A stretch of DNA of 64,000 bases from Azophilus sp965215035 (GCA_965215035.1 OZ244040.1:3100001-3164000); one strand, 5' to 3'. Shown: positions 29,360 to 38,234, counted from the first letter of the stretch. A program made the numbers and translations. The notes: generated from the sequence alone by a model not told the origin.

Positions 29360-30334
29360 CTATCGCACCGGTAGGCTTAGCCCGGCGAAGAACCGTTCCC
29401 GCGCCGTTCGGGTCGGGCAGCGCACCGCTTCGTCCACGGCATAGCGGTCTAGGTGCGGCGCGAACCAGGCGATGAAATCGTACATGAACCGGCGCAGGAA
29501 GGTGCCGCGCCGAAAGCCGATATGGGTCACGCTCGGTTCGAACAGGTGGGCACCGTCAAGCGCCACCAAATCGTCGTCCACGGCGGGGTCGAAGGCCATG
29601 GAGGCGATAATGCCGACGCCGATACCAAGGCGGACATAGGTCTTGATGACATCGGTGTCGGTGGCGGTGAAGGCCACGTTCGGCGTCAGGCCCTGCGCCA
29701 TGAACGCCTTGTCGAGCATGGAGCGGCCAGTGAAGCCGAACACATAGGTGGCGATCGGCACCGCGGCGACATCGGCGAGGGTCAACGATGGCTGCTCGGC
29801 CAGGGGATGGCCTTTCGGGACCACGATGTCCCGGTACCACCGGTAGCAGGGCATCATGATGAGATTCTTGAACAGGTGCAGGCCCTCGGTGGCGATCACG
29901 AAATCCACATCCCCCTCGGTGGCCAGTTCGGCCAACTGCGAGGGAGAACCCTGATTCATCTGTAGGGTTACGCCGGGATAGGCCTCCCGGAAGCGCTTGA
30001 TCACGCCCGGTAGCGCGTAGCGCGCCTGGGTGTGCGTGGTGGCGATGGAGAGTGTGCCCTGCTGTTCGTTGCTGTATTCCTCGGCGATCTGCTTGATGTT
30101 CTCGGCCTGCCGGAGTATCTCCCCGGCCACCTCGATGATGTTCTCGCCAACCGGTGTGATGCGGGAAAGGTGTTTGCCGCTGCGGGCAAAGATCTCAACA
30201 CCCAATTCGTCTTCCAGTAGACGAATTTGTTTGCTGACACCGGGCTGCGAGGTGAACAGGCTCTGCGCGGTCGCCGTCACGTTCAGATCATGGCGCGCAA
30301 CTTCCCAGATGTATCGCAACTGCTGCAGTTTCAT
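29360..30334 (-). CDS. cysB: LysR-type regulator CysB of sulfur assimilation
   Basis: A 324-residue protein, the exact CysB length. The N terminus MKLQQLRYIWEVARHDLNVT and the helix-turn-helix LFTSQPGVSKQIRLLEDEL are typical of CysB/Cbl, and the effector domain begins near residue 90 (LSIATTHTQARYALPGVIK). CysB, with N-acetylserine or O-acetylserine as inducer, activates cysH, cysI and related genes. It lies 87 bp downstream of cysH on the same strand, as in Pseudomonas. Targets elsewhere in the window would be cysH and cysI. Confidence 0.93.
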   Translation of the reverse strand: MKLQQLRYIWEVARHDLNVTATAQSLFTSQPGVSKQIRLLEDELGVEIFARSGKHLSRITPVGENIIEVAGEILRQAENIKQIAEEYSNEQQGTLSIATTHTQARYALPGVIKRFREAYPGVTLQMNQGSPSQLAELATEGDVDFVIATEGLHLFKNLIMMPCYRWYRDIVVPKGHPLAEQPSLTLADVAAVPIATYVFGFTGRSMLDKAFMAQGLTPNVAFTATDTDVIKTYVRLGIGVGIIASMAFDPAVDDDLVALDGAHLFEPSVTHIGFRRGTFLRRFMYDFIAWFAPHLDRYAVDEAVRCPTRTARERFFAGLSLPVR

Positions 30335-30421
30335 CGCCAGTGCCCCGGGGCCCCGGTGCCACTGTACATCGTCAAAAGGGTAATTTGCTATAAGGGAATG
30401 GCCATCTATAACCGAATGCTG

Positions 30422-31138
30422 CTAGCCGACGATGCGAATCGCATTCTGCGCGTGCAGGCCACACTCCTTGTGCGCGGCATCCTCCCACCACCAGCGACCC
30501 AGACGCTCGTGCTGATGGGGCCCCACCGGGCGTGTGCACGGCTGGCAACCGATGGAAACGAACCCCTGGTCGTGCAGTGCGTTGTAGGGTGCCTCTTGCT
30601 CGCGGATGTAGGCCCAAACATCCTGGGAAGTCCAGTTAGCCAGTGGATTGAACTTAATGAGCCGGTGGCCGGGCGTGGAGAACGCCAGGTCTTCCTGTTC
30701 CCGGGGCAGGTCCGTGCGGGTCGCGCCCTGGTCTTTGCGCTGACCCGTGATCCAGGCCCGCAGCGTCCCCAGTTTGCGGCGCAACGGCTCGACCTTGCGC
30801 ACCGCGCAACACTCGCCGTGGCCATCGCGATAAAAACTGAACAATCCCTTGCTGCGCACCAGCGCGGCCACGGCATCGGGTTCGGGCATAAGCATGTCGA
30901 TTGCGATGCCGTAGTGGTTGCGAACACGCTCCAGGTAATCGTGGGTTTCGGGGTGCAGACGCCCGGTATCCAGGGAAAACACCTCGAACGCCAACCCCGC
31001 CCGATGCGCCATGTCGATCAACACGACGTCTTCCGCGCCACTGAATGACACCGCCACCTCCCCGGGGCCGTAGCGGCGGGCGATTTGCCGCAGTAGGGCT
31101 TGCGGTTCGATGTTGGCACCTTGTTTTTGCGCTTCCAT
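30422..31138 (-). CDS. cysH: APS/PAPS reductase with [4Fe-4S] cluster
   Basis: A 238-residue assimilatory reductase making sulfite. PP-motif SFSGAEDVVLIDMA; cluster cysteines Cys110-Cys111 (GECCAVRKVEPL) and Cys198/Cys201 (IGCQPCTRP); catalytic Cys226 in KECGLH. The CC...CxxC set marks the iron-sulfur type, which generally uses adenylylsulfate (APS), unlike E. coli CysH that needs PAPS. Product sulfite would feed CysI. Start MEAQKQGANIEPQALL follows a GGAG ribosome site. It is upstream of cysB. Confidence 0.92.
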   Translation of the reverse strand: MEAQKQGANIEPQALLRQIARRYGPGEVAVSFSGAEDVVLIDMAHRAGLAFEVFSLDTGRLHPETHDYLERVRNHYGIAIDMLMPEPDAVAALVRSKGLFSFYRDGHGECCAVRKVEPLRRKLGTLRAWITGQRKDQGATRTDLPREQEDLAFSTPGHRLIKFNPLANWTSQDVWAYIREQEAPYNALHDQGFVSIGCQPCTRPVGPHQHERLGRWWWEDAAHKECGLHAQNAIRIVG

Positions 31139-31585
31139 CTATCGTGCTCCTTTTCTTGCAAGGTGGAGGACGCCCGTTCCGCGCACCGGGCCAGGCTATG
31201 TCCGGCCACGCCCGGGGCGCTGACGGACCCCTGGTGCAGGCCACCGAACGCCTCGGCTATGTCCGGCCGCGCCCGGGCACTGGCTGTGGGGCGTTCCGAC
31301 CCCGAGCTCGCACCACGCAAGACCGGCAGGGTCAGCTAACGCGGCGCAGCCTAACAACGGGCGGTGGTTGCTGGAAAATACTGTGTTGGCATATGCTTAA
31401 TACCTTAAGGTTACCGAGTTTCGCCGCATCGTCCGGTGCGCGACCGGCGGGCGGAGGGCACGGGCAGTTGGCCGATGGATAATGCCGACCAGCATTCTCC
31501 AGCCCCGATCCACCGCATACGTATCTACCCAACACCGCGAGGAGCCGGGGGTGCGCCAGGGGAACCCTTCGCAGGAGAAGAGCAT
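31139..31585. other. Divergent intergenic region cysH-thrH
   Basis: These 447 bases hold no gene I can support. A 23-bp sequence (GGCTATGTCCGGCC then ACGCCCGGG) at 31194-31216 is repeated with one mismatch at 31255-31277. An AT-rich stretch at 31370-31415, including TTGGCATATGCTTAATACCT, is the most promoter-like part and could serve cysH, thrH or both. I could not define a CysB site. Confidence 0.45.
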
Positions 31586-32179
31586 ATGAAGATGTTGTGC
31601 CTAGACTTGGAAGGCGTACTGATTCCGGAGATCTGGCAGGCGGTGGCCGAGCGCACGGGCATCGACGCCCTGAACAAAACCACCCGCAATATTCCCGACT
31701 ACGACCAACTCATGCAGTATCGCATGGGCATTCTGCGCCAGCACGAGTTACGGTTTTCGATGATTCGCGAGGTTATCGACGGCGTCGAGCCGCTCGACGG
31801 AGCCCGGGATTTCCTCGCCTGGGCGCGCCGGCACTTCCAGGTGGCAATCGTCTCCGACACCTTCTACGAGTTCGCCATGCCGCTCATGGCCAAGCTCGGT
31901 TGGCCCACCCTGCTGTGCCACCGCGCCGACATCGACAACGACCGCCTCGCCGGCTACCGGCTGCGACAACCCGACCCCAAACGCAGTGCCGTCAAGGCCT
32001 TTCGGTCACTGCAAATGATCGTTCTGGCGGCGGGCGATTCGTACAACGACATCCCCATGCTGGAAGAAGCCGACGCCGGCTTTTTCTATCGCGCCCCCGC
32101 CAATGTACGCGCGGAATTTCCCCAATACCCCGCTGCGGATGGCTATGCCGCGCTGCGGCACCTGCTCGAATCACATTGA
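31586..32179 (+). CDS. thrH: ThrH: phosphoserine phosphatase / homoserine phosphotransferase
   Basis: A 197-residue HAD-fold enzyme. Motif I is MLCLDLEGVLIPEIWQ (DxEGV as in ThrH rather than DxDG of SerB), motif II VAIVSDTFYEFAMPLMAK, and motif IV AAGDSYNDIPMLEEADAG. In Pseudomonas, ThrH dephosphorylates phosphoserine and can move the phosphate to homoserine. An AGGAGA ribosome site lies 6 nt before the ATG. It is divergent from cysH, as in Pseudomonas, where cysB, cysH and thrH are neighbours. Confidence 0.85.
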   Translation: MKMLCLDLEGVLIPEIWQAVAERTGIDALNKTTRNIPDYDQLMQYRMGILRQHELRFSMIREVIDGVEPLDGARDFLAWARRHFQVAIVSDTFYEFAMPLMAKLGWPTLLCHRADIDNDRLAGYRLRQPDPKRSAVKAFRSLQMIVLAAGDSYNDIPMLEEADAGFFYRAPANVRAEFPQYPAADGYAALRHLLESH

Positions 32180-32208
32180 GCTCAAGCCAGCCTGGGGCTC
32201 TGCCCCAA

Positions 32209-32240
32209 GTGCCAGGGCCATCCCAAAGCCACCTACTGGC
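32209..32240. repeat. Family D element, short fragment
   Basis: GTGCCAGGGCCATCCCAAAG followed by an ACCTACT motif matches the terminal 25-30 bp of the family D element at 55159-55293. The rest of the element is not present; it lies just after thrH. Confidence 0.55.
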
Positions 32241-32359
32241 AGCCTGTCGGGCCTAGCCACTTTGAATATCGCGACCTATAGCCGGCTCTGCCTCGCTCGA
32301 CAGGCGGTTCGTGCAATGTCCAGGCACCGCAACATCTCCGGGTGCCGTAGCGGTGCGGC

Positions 32360-33973
32360 TCAGAACTGATTCATCGTATTGGCCGCCCCGCCGGCGAGCA
32401 GCGCCTTTTCGCCTAGGAAGTACTCCTTGTGGTCGTCGCCGATATTCGACCCGGCCAAGTCCTGGTGCTTCACCGCGGCAAGCTGCCGCCGGATCTCGCG
32501 GCGCTGTACACCCTGCACGTAGGCGAGCATGCCCAGGTCGCCAAAGTAGCCCTCGGCGAGCAAATCGGTGCCAAGCGCCGTTTCGTGGTAGGTGGGCAAG
32601 GTGATCAGGTGGTGGAAAATCCCCGCTTCCCGGGCGGCGTCCCGCTGAAACCTCTGAATCAAGGCGTCGGCTTCCGCCGCCAGATCTGAGTCGTCGAATT
32701 CGGCGGCCATAAGGCCCTTGGGCCGTGTTGCGGGGTCTGGATAGCCAGTGGTGTCCTTACCCGAGGCCCGCCACTGCGCATACACCTGCTCGCGGAAGGC
32801 GAGGGTCCAGTTGAAGGACGGCGAGTTGTTGTAGACCAGCTTCGCTTGGGGGGCGCTCTCGCGAACCGCATCGACCAGGGCCTTGATCTGCTTCAGGTTT
32901 GGCCGCTCGGTCTCGATCCAAAGCAGGTCGGCGCCGTGCTCGAGACTGGTGACGCAATCGAGCACCACGCGGTCAAAGCCGGTTCCCTCCCGGAACGCAT
33001 AGAGCCCGTTGTCCAGGCGCAGCGGCCTGCAGAGCTTGCCGTTCTGGTGAATGGTGATGTCGCCGTCACGCAGTTCTTCCAGGTTGTTTACCTCGGTTGC
33101 CTCCAGGAAGCCGCAGTAGCGATCGCCGAGGTCTCCGGGTTGCTTGGAAACCGGGATCTTCATGGTCAGCCCAGCCCCCAGCGAATCGGTGCGCGCGACG
33201 ATAATGCCGTTGTCGATACCCAGTTCCAGGAAGGCGTATCGCACCGCATTGAGTTTGGACACAAAGTCCTCGTGGGGTACCGTCACCTTGCCCGCCTGGT
33301 GGCCGCACTGCTTGGCATCCGATACCTGGTTCTCGATCTGAATCGCGCAGGCACCGGCTTCGATCATGCGCTTGGCCAGCAGATAGGTCGCCTCCTCGTT
33401 GCCGAACCCAGCATCGATATCGGCGATCATCGGCACGACATGGGTCTCATAGTTGTCGATGCGCGAGATCACTTCCGCCACGTTGCCGCCCTTGGCCCGA
33501 ACCGCGTCGAGTTCCACGAACAGGTGGCGCAGTTCCCGGGCATCGGCCTGGCGCAGGAAGGTGTAGATCTCCTCGATCAGGTCGGGCACCGTTGTTTTCT
33601 CGTGCATGCTCTGATCGGGGAGGGGGCCGAACCGGGAGCGCAGCGCCGCAACCATCCAGCCGCTTAGGTAGATATAGGATTTGGCGGTGCCCCCCCGGTG
33701 CCTTTTGACCGACATCATCACCTGCTGGGCGGTAAAGCCGTGCCAGCAGCCGAGCGATTGGGTGTACATGGCCGGATCCTGATCGTATGCGGCCATGTCC
33801 CGGCGCATGATGTCGGCAGTGTAGTCGGCGATTTCCAGGCCGGTGCGAAAGCGGTTCTGCAGGCGCATTCGCACGACATTTTCCGGGCTAATCGCCCGCC
33901 AGTTCGAATTTCCGGCCAGTTCATTCCTGGCCCGATCAACTGCCTGAAGGTAATTTGACAGATAAATGGACAT
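32360..33973 (-). CDS. aceA: Isocitrate lyase (long form)
   Basis: A 537-residue enzyme of the glyoxylate shunt, cleaving isocitrate to succinate and glyoxylate. The catalytic loop is VSDAKQCGHQAGKVTVPHED (the K-Q-C-G-H form of the longer Pseudomonas-type lyase instead of KKCGH), and VVPMIADIDAGFGNEEATYL is the metal and substrate region. I start at MSIYLSNYLQAVDRARNEL, with GGAG upstream; the further 51 codons read as non-coding. With Icd 4.4 kb away it forms the isocitrate branch point. An AT-rich palindrome lies at the likely promoter. Confidence 0.93.
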   Translation of the reverse strand: MSIYLSNYLQAVDRARNELAGNSNWRAISPENVVRMRLQNRFRTGLEIADYTADIMRRDMAAYDQDPAMYTQSLGCWHGFTAQQVMMSVKRHRGGTAKSYIYLSGWMVAALRSRFGPLPDQSMHEKTTVPDLIEEIYTFLRQADARELRHLFVELDAVRAKGGNVAEVISRIDNYETHVVPMIADIDAGFGNEEATYLLAKRMIEAGACAIQIENQVSDAKQCGHQAGKVTVPHEDFVSKLNAVRYAFLELGIDNGIIVARTDSLGAGLTMKIPVSKQPGDLGDRYCGFLEATEVNNLEELRDGDITIHQNGKLCRPLRLDNGLYAFREGTGFDRVVLDCVTSLEHGADLLWIETERPNLKQIKALVDAVRESAPQAKLVYNNSPSFNWTLAFREQVYAQWRASGKDTTGYPDPATRPKGLMAAEFDDSDLAAEADALIQRFQRDAAREAGIFHHLITLPTYHETALGTDLLAEGYFGDLGMLAYVQGVQRREIRRQLAAVKHQDLAGSNIGDDHKEYFLGEKALLAGGAANTMNQF

Positions 33974-34005
33974 GCCGCTTGCTCCGGGACTCTTCGAGCG
34001 GCGCA

Positions 34006-34048
34006 ATTTATACAAAAATTTCTGGAATGGGAGGATATTAATATATTC
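34006..34048 (-). promoter_or_regulatory. Likely aceA promoter with palindromic operator
   Basis: On the minus strand a -10-like TATAAAT occurs at 34012-34006, about 33 bp before the aceA start. About 20 bp further upstream lies GGAATATATTAATATCC (34048-34032), a near-perfect AT-rich palindrome where the -35 should be. In a GC-rich genome such a stretch is likely a regulator site. Which regulator binds is not known. Confidence 0.45.
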
Positions 34049-34166
34049 CCCCCGGGATTGTTTTAGTAACCATTGTCCGGGCGCGGGGCCTATCGCCGAC
34101 CGTGCTGCCATGCTTGGCGAAGACACCGGGTCATCGCCTTGCCAGCTTGAAAATGCCCTATGAAAT

Positions 34167-35531
34167 CTAGGTCTTGGCGGCCAGCCGGTGCGCGAGCCCG
34201 GTATAGGCCGCCGGGGTCAGGCGGGCCAGTTCCCGGCGGGCAGGTGCCGGGAGATCCAACTCATCGAGCAGCCGCCCGAACGATTCCGCATCGAGCCTGC
34301 GCCCCCGGGTCGCTTGTTTGAGCCGTTCGTAGGGTGCCGGCATCCCATACTTGCGCATCACCGTCTGCACAGCCTCGGCCAACACCTCCCAGTTGCGGTG
34401 CAGGTCGCCCTCGACCCGGGCTCGGTTTATGGACAGACGCGAGATGCCCTTCCGGGCGGCCTGGTAGGCGATGCTGCAATGCGCGAAAGCGGTGCCGATA
34501 TTGCGCAGCACGGTGGAATCGGAAAGGTCGCGTTGCCAGCGGGAAACCGGAAGCTTGTCGGCCATGTGGGCCAGGAGCGCGTTGGCGATGCCGATGTTGC
34601 CCTCCGAGTTCTCGAAGTCGATTGGGTTGACCTTGTGCGGCATGGTGGAGGAACCCGTTTCGCCTTCCACGGGCCGTTGGCCGAAATAGTCGATGGCGAT
34701 ATAGGCCCAGGCATCGCGGTCGAAGTCCAAGAGCACCTGGTTGAACCGTATCAGGGCGTGAAACAGTTCCGCAATGTAGTCGTGGGGCTCGATCTGCGTG
34801 GTTAGCGGATTCGGCGCCAGACCCAAACCGGCAACGAATGCCGCGCTGACCGCCGGCCAATCGATTCCGGGGTAGGCGGCCACATGGGCGTTGAAATTGC
34901 CCACCGCCCCGTTGAGCTTGCCGCGTAGGGAAACCTGTTGCACAGACCGCCGCGCCTGTGCCAGGCGGCTAGCAAATACCCGCAACTCCTTGGCCAGGGT
35001 GGTGGGGGAGGCGGCCTGCCCGTGGGTTCGCGCCAGCATGGGCAAGTCACCCGCAGCGGCGGCCAACCCCTTGATCGAATCGATAACCCCTTGCATCTCG
35101 ACGAGCAGCGCCTTGCGGCCCGCGCGCAGCATCAGCCCGTGGGCAAGATTGTTGATGTCTTCGGAGGTGCAGGCAAAGTGCACGAACTCGATATGCGGGC
35201 CAAGCCCGGCGATTGCCGAGATGCGCTCCTTGACGAAGTATTCAACGGCCTTGACATCGTGGTTGGTGGCGCCTTCCAGCGTCTTGATGCGCAGCGCATC
35301 CCCCGGCGCGAAGTCGCTGTGTATGCGGCCTAGGGCGTTGGCCTGCGCATCGCTCAAGGCCGGCAACTCGGCGACTTCGCCCAGCCCCGCCAGCGTCCGG
35401 AACCACTCGCACTCGACGAGCACCCGAAAGCGCATTAGCCCGTACTCGCTCAGCATTGGCGCGAGCGCCGCAACCTTGTCCCGGTACCGCCCATCCGCGG
35501 CGCCGATGGCGGTGATCGGTGTCAAATCCAT
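34167..35531 (-). CDS. purB: Adenylosuccinate lyase
   Basis: A 454-residue fumarase/aspartase superfamily enzyme acting twice in purine synthesis (SAICAR to AICAR; adenylosuccinate to AMP). The signature GSSTMPHKVNPIDFENSEGN holds the mobile catalytic serine loop; LARTHGQAASPTTLAKELRV has the conserved His, and EFVHFACTSEDINNLAHGL is the second conserved region. Start MDLTPITAIGAADGRYRD is typical. It lies upstream of aceA and downstream of mnmA on the same strand, a Pseudomonas-like order. Confidence 0.95.
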   Translation of the reverse strand: MDLTPITAIGAADGRYRDKVAALAPMLSEYGLMRFRVLVECEWFRTLAGLGEVAELPALSDAQANALGRIHSDFAPGDALRIKTLEGATNHDVKAVEYFVKERISAIAGLGPHIEFVHFACTSEDINNLAHGLMLRAGRKALLVEMQGVIDSIKGLAAAAGDLPMLARTHGQAASPTTLAKELRVFASRLAQARRSVQQVSLRGKLNGAVGNFNAHVAAYPGIDWPAVSAAFVAGLGLAPNPLTTQIEPHDYIAELFHALIRFNQVLLDFDRDAWAYIAIDYFGQRPVEGETGSSTMPHKVNPIDFENSEGNIGIANALLAHMADKLPVSRWQRDLSDSTVLRNIGTAFAHCSIAYQAARKGISRLSINRARVEGDLHRNWEVLAEAVQTVMRKYGMPAPYERLKQATRGRRLDAESFGRLLDELDLPAPARRELARLTPAAYTGLAHRLAAKT

Positions 35532-35603
35532 GGCTGTGACCCTTATCCGTTCCCTTAGTTCGATTTCGTGTCGGCGGGCGGGCGAACCCGCGGATACCGC
35601 CGA

Positions 35604-36692
35604 TTAACAGGGCGAGGTGCCGAATGAATCGATGACGCCGCCGCCCAGGCATTCCTCGCCGCGATAGAAGCAAACGTACTGCCCCGGTGTGATCGCCCTT
35701 TGGGGCACCGCGAACCGGACCAGGACGGAACCGTCCGCCCGCGGTGTGACAGTAGCCGCCTGATCCGCCTGGCGGTAGCGGATTTTCGCCGTGCAATCCA
35801 AGGGCAGACGCACATCGCCGGCAAGCCAGTTCAACCGCACCGCCGAGAGCCAATTGTTGTCTAGGGCACCGGGGTCCTGGCTTACCACCAAGCGATTGCC
35901 GCCGGTTTGCTTGTCCAGCACATACCAGGGCGCTTCTACGCGACCCGCCAGGCCGCCGATGCCGAGGCCCTGGCGCTGACCGAGCGTGTAGTAGGCCAAA
36001 CCCGCGTGCTCGCCAAGCACCCTGCCGAGTTCATCGACGATCGGTCCGGGGTCCGCCGGTACCCAGGCGGCAATAAAGTCGCGGAAGCGCCGTTCGCCGA
36101 TGAAGCAGATGCCGGTGGAATCTTTCCGGCGATGGTTGTGCAGCCCGTGTTGCGCCGCCAGTCGGCGGACGGCGGGTTTGTCCATTTGGCCGACCGGAAA
36201 CAATACGTTCTGGAGCTGGCTGGGGGTGAGCGCCTGTAGAAAATAGCTCTGGTCCTTGTTGCCGTCCTTGCCCTTCAACAGCCTAGGACCATGCTCCGAG
36301 GCGGCAATGCGGGCGTAGTGGCCCGTGGCCATCAAGGTCGCGCCCAGTTCCTCGGCATAGCGCTTGAATTGCTTAAACTTGATCTCCCGGTTGCACAGTA
36401 CATCCGGGTTCGGGGTTCGCCCGGCACGGTATTCGCGCAGGAACTCTTCGAATACGTTGTCCCAATACTCGGTGGCGAAGTTGGCCGTGTGCAGTTCGAT
36501 GCCGAGGGTGGCGCATACCCGAGCGGCATCATCGAGATCCTGCCGGGCGGTGCAGTACTCCGTGCCGTCGTCCTCGTCCCAGTTCTTCATGAAGAGCCCC
36601 GATACGGCATAGCCCTGTTGCCTGAGCAGCAGCGCCGCAACCGACGAGTCCACGCCACCGGACATGCCAACGATGACAGTTGCAGCCGCCAT
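35604..36692 (-). CDS. mnmA: tRNA 2-thiouridylase MnmA
   Basis: A 362-residue enzyme that thiolates U34 in tRNA for Lys, Glu and Gln. The PP-loop IVGMSGGVDSSVAALLL, the catalytic cysteines in NPDVLCNREIKFKQF and DSTGICFIGERRFRDFI, and the C-terminal beta domain (QYVCFYRGEECLGGGVI) are all present. I use the ATG giving MAAATVIVGMSGG; an ATG 16 codons earlier is possible. Sulfur should come through TusBCDE, encoded at 52.8-54.1 kb. The start lies 178 bp from a family A repeat. Confidence 0.94.
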   Translation of the reverse strand: MAAATVIVGMSGGVDSSVAALLLRQQGYAVSGLFMKNWDEDDGTEYCTARQDLDDAARVCATLGIELHTANFATEYWDNVFEEFLREYRAGRTPNPDVLCNREIKFKQFKRYAEELGATLMATGHYARIAASEHGPRLLKGKDGNKDQSYFLQALTPSQLQNVLFPVGQMDKPAVRRLAAQHGLHNHRRKDSTGICFIGERRFRDFIAAWVPADPGPIVDELGRVLGEHAGLAYYTLGQRQGLGIGGLAGRVEAPWYVLDKQTGGNRLVVSQDPGALDNNWLSAVRLNWLAGDVRLPLDCTAKIRYRQADQAATVTPRADGSVLVRFAVPQRAITPGQYVCFYRGEECLGGGVIDSFGTSPC

Positions 36693-36869
36693 ACCGCTCG
36701 ATTGCTCCAAAGGGGCGTCTATTGTAGCCCTATGGGACATGGTGTAGCCCCATGCGGCAACCGCGGCCGGCGCGGGCCACCATCGTTGGAAACAAACACA
36801 AATGCCCGGTTCCGTAGCAAGTAAACTGCGCACTATTGCGGCAATGCTCACTTGGCGTCCAACTTCGGT

Positions 36870-36952
36870 AGCGTATCAGTTTGAATCTGTGGGCCGAGCG
36901 GGGGCACGGCACACAGGGGATTCGGCAGGCTCGGGACTCGGACTGATACACT
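36870..36952. repeat. Family A palindromic repeat, copy 2
   Basis: An element of about 83 bp with ends GTATCAGTTTGAATCTGTGG and GACTGATACACT. It aligns along its whole length with the reverse complement of 14610-14692, including the interior GGGCACGGCAC. The right arm has drifted more than the left. Confidence 0.75.
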
Positions 36953-36994
36953 ATCCCAACTTCAGTGTTCGGCGCGTAACAACCGGCACGGGGA

Positions 36995-37000
36995 TATAAT
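36995..37000 (+). promoter_or_regulatory. -10 box (TATAAT) abutting moaC
   Basis: A perfect TATAAT ends 6 bp before the moaC ATG, so the expected transcription start coincides with the ATG or lies within a base or two; this would give a leaderless message. No clear -35 (TTGACA) lies 17 bp upstream. Confidence 0.4.
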
Positions 37001-37006
37001 TGTTGG

Positions 37007-37492
37007 ATGAAGGAGTTCACGCACCTCGACGGAAAGGGCGCGGCCAGCATGGTGGATGTTTCGCCAAAGGCGGAGACAAAGCGCCTTGCCGTCGCCGAAG
37101 CACGGGTATCGATGCAGCCCGCGACCCTTGCTGGAATCATCGAAGGCGGTGTACCAAAAGGCGATGTGCTTGCGGTTGCCCGGGTAGCGGGTATTCAGGC
37201 CGCCAAGCGCTGTGCCGAACTCATTCCGCTGTGTCATCCGCTGCCGCTCAGTTGGGCGGCCATCGAATTCGAGCCGGACCCGCCCGCCCATCTGTGCATC
37301 ACGGCGGAATGCCGGGTGCGGGGAGCGACCGGTGTCGAGATGGAGGCGCTTACGGCCGCGGCTATCGCCGCGCTGACCATCTACGACATGTGCAAATCGA
37401 TGGATCGGGGCATGTCGATTGAACGGGTGCGGCTGCTGCGCAAAGAGGGCGGCAAGAGCGGCGTCTGGCGCCGCGACGAGGCCAAGCCGTGA
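37007..37492 (+). CDS. moaC: Cyclic pyranopterin monophosphate synthase MoaC
   Basis: A 161-residue enzyme for the first stage of molybdenum cofactor synthesis, converting 3',8-cH2GTP to cPMP after MoaA. Signature stretches: MVDVSPKAETKRLAVAEARV, AKRCAELIPLCHPLPLSWA, VRGATGVEMEALTAAAIAAL and TIYDMCKSMDRGMSIE. moaA itself is not adjacent. The end overlaps moaD by 4 bp (ATGA-type overlap with GTGATCC). A TATAAT stands directly before the start. Confidence 0.95.
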   Translation: MKEFTHLDGKGAASMVDVSPKAETKRLAVAEARVSMQPATLAGIIEGGVPKGDVLAVARVAGIQAAKRCAELIPLCHPLPLSWAAIEFEPDPPAHLCITAECRVRGATGVEMEALTAAAIAALTIYDMCKSMDRGMSIERVRLLRKEGGKSGVWRRDEAKP

Positions 37493-37752
37493 TCCGGGTG
37501 CTGTTTTTCGCATCGCTACGGGAGGCGGTGGGCCTTTCCGGGTGCGAAGTCGCGGTGGCCTCCAGAGCGGGGCGGCCCCCCGGCTTGGAGGCGCTGATGG
37601 CCGCGCTGAAATCCCGCCTCGCCCCGGACGCCTACGCGGCCCTAGCAGCGGAGAATGTCCGTATCGCCGTAAACCGGGAACTGGTGGATGGTACCGTCAC
37701 CCTGCAGGCTGGCGACGAGGTTGCCTTTCTGCCCCCCATAACCGGGGGTTGA
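37489..37752 (+). CDS. moaD: Molybdopterin synthase small subunit MoaD
   Basis: An 87-residue ubiquitin-fold protein beginning MIRVLFFASLREAVGLSG and ending FLPPITGG. The C-terminal Gly-Gly is the thiocarboxylate carrier that donates sulfur to the pterin. Length is typical (about 81-85). It starts from a GTG overlapping moaC and is followed after 2 bp by moaE. Confidence 0.92.
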   Translation: MIRVLFFASLREAVGLSGCEVAVASRAGRPPGLEALMAALKSRLAPDAYAALAAENVRIAVNRELVDGTVTLQAGDEVAFLPPITGG

Positions 37753-37754
37753 GC

Positions 37755-38234
37755 GTGGGCCGGGTGCGGATTCAGTCGCAGGACTTCTCCCTCGATTCCG
37801 AGTGGCGCGGCATGCGCGCCGGCATAGGTACCGGCACCGGAGCGGTCGCCGCCTGTATGGGGCTGGTGCGGGCGGCGGACGGCGATGCGGAAACCACCCT
37901 GGAATTGGAGCACTATCCGGGCATGACGGAGCAAAGCATCGCACGGATTATCGCCCGCGCGGAGAAGCGCTGGGAGCTGGCCGACGCGCTGGTTATCCAT
38001 CGAGTGGGCAGCCTGGAACCCGGGGAGCAAATCGTGCTTGTGCTGTGCGCATCGCGGCACCGGGTGGAGGCGTTCGCGGCTTGCGAGTTCATCATGGACT
38101 TCCTGAAAACCGACGCGGTTTTCTGGAAGAAGGAATCAAGCGGCGGCGGCAGCCGCTGGGTCGAGCATTCCGAGCGAGATGCCGAGCGCGTATCGGGCTG
38201 GCGACAACAGGGCAGCCCGGTAACAAGGGAGTAG
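37755..38234 (+). CDS. moaE: Molybdopterin synthase large subunit MoaE
   Basis: A 159-residue catalytic subunit. MGRVRIQSQDFSLDSEWRGM begins the protein from GTG 37755, and LELEHYPGMTEQSIARIIAR, IHRVGSLEPGEQIVLVLCAS and FLKTDAVFWKKES (active-site lysines) match MoaE. It joins with MoaD to build the dithiolene of molybdopterin. Closest to the end of the moaCDE operon; a 10-bp perfect hairpin lies directly downstream. Confidence 0.93.
   Translation: MGRVRIQSQDFSLDSEWRGMRAGIGTGTGAVAACMGLVRAADGDAETTLELEHYPGMTEQSIARIIARAEKRWELADALVIHRVGSLEPGEQIVLVLCASRHRVEAFAACEFIMDFLKTDAVFWKKESSGGGSRWVEHSERDAERVSGWRQQGSPVTRE

Larger units (their letters stand above)
36693..37006. other. Divergent intergenic region mnmA-moaC
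   Basis: This 314-bp space has no gene. It contains a complete family A palindrome (36870-36952) and a TATAAT at 36995-37000 immediately before moaC. The mnmA promoter was not identified. Confidence 0.5.
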
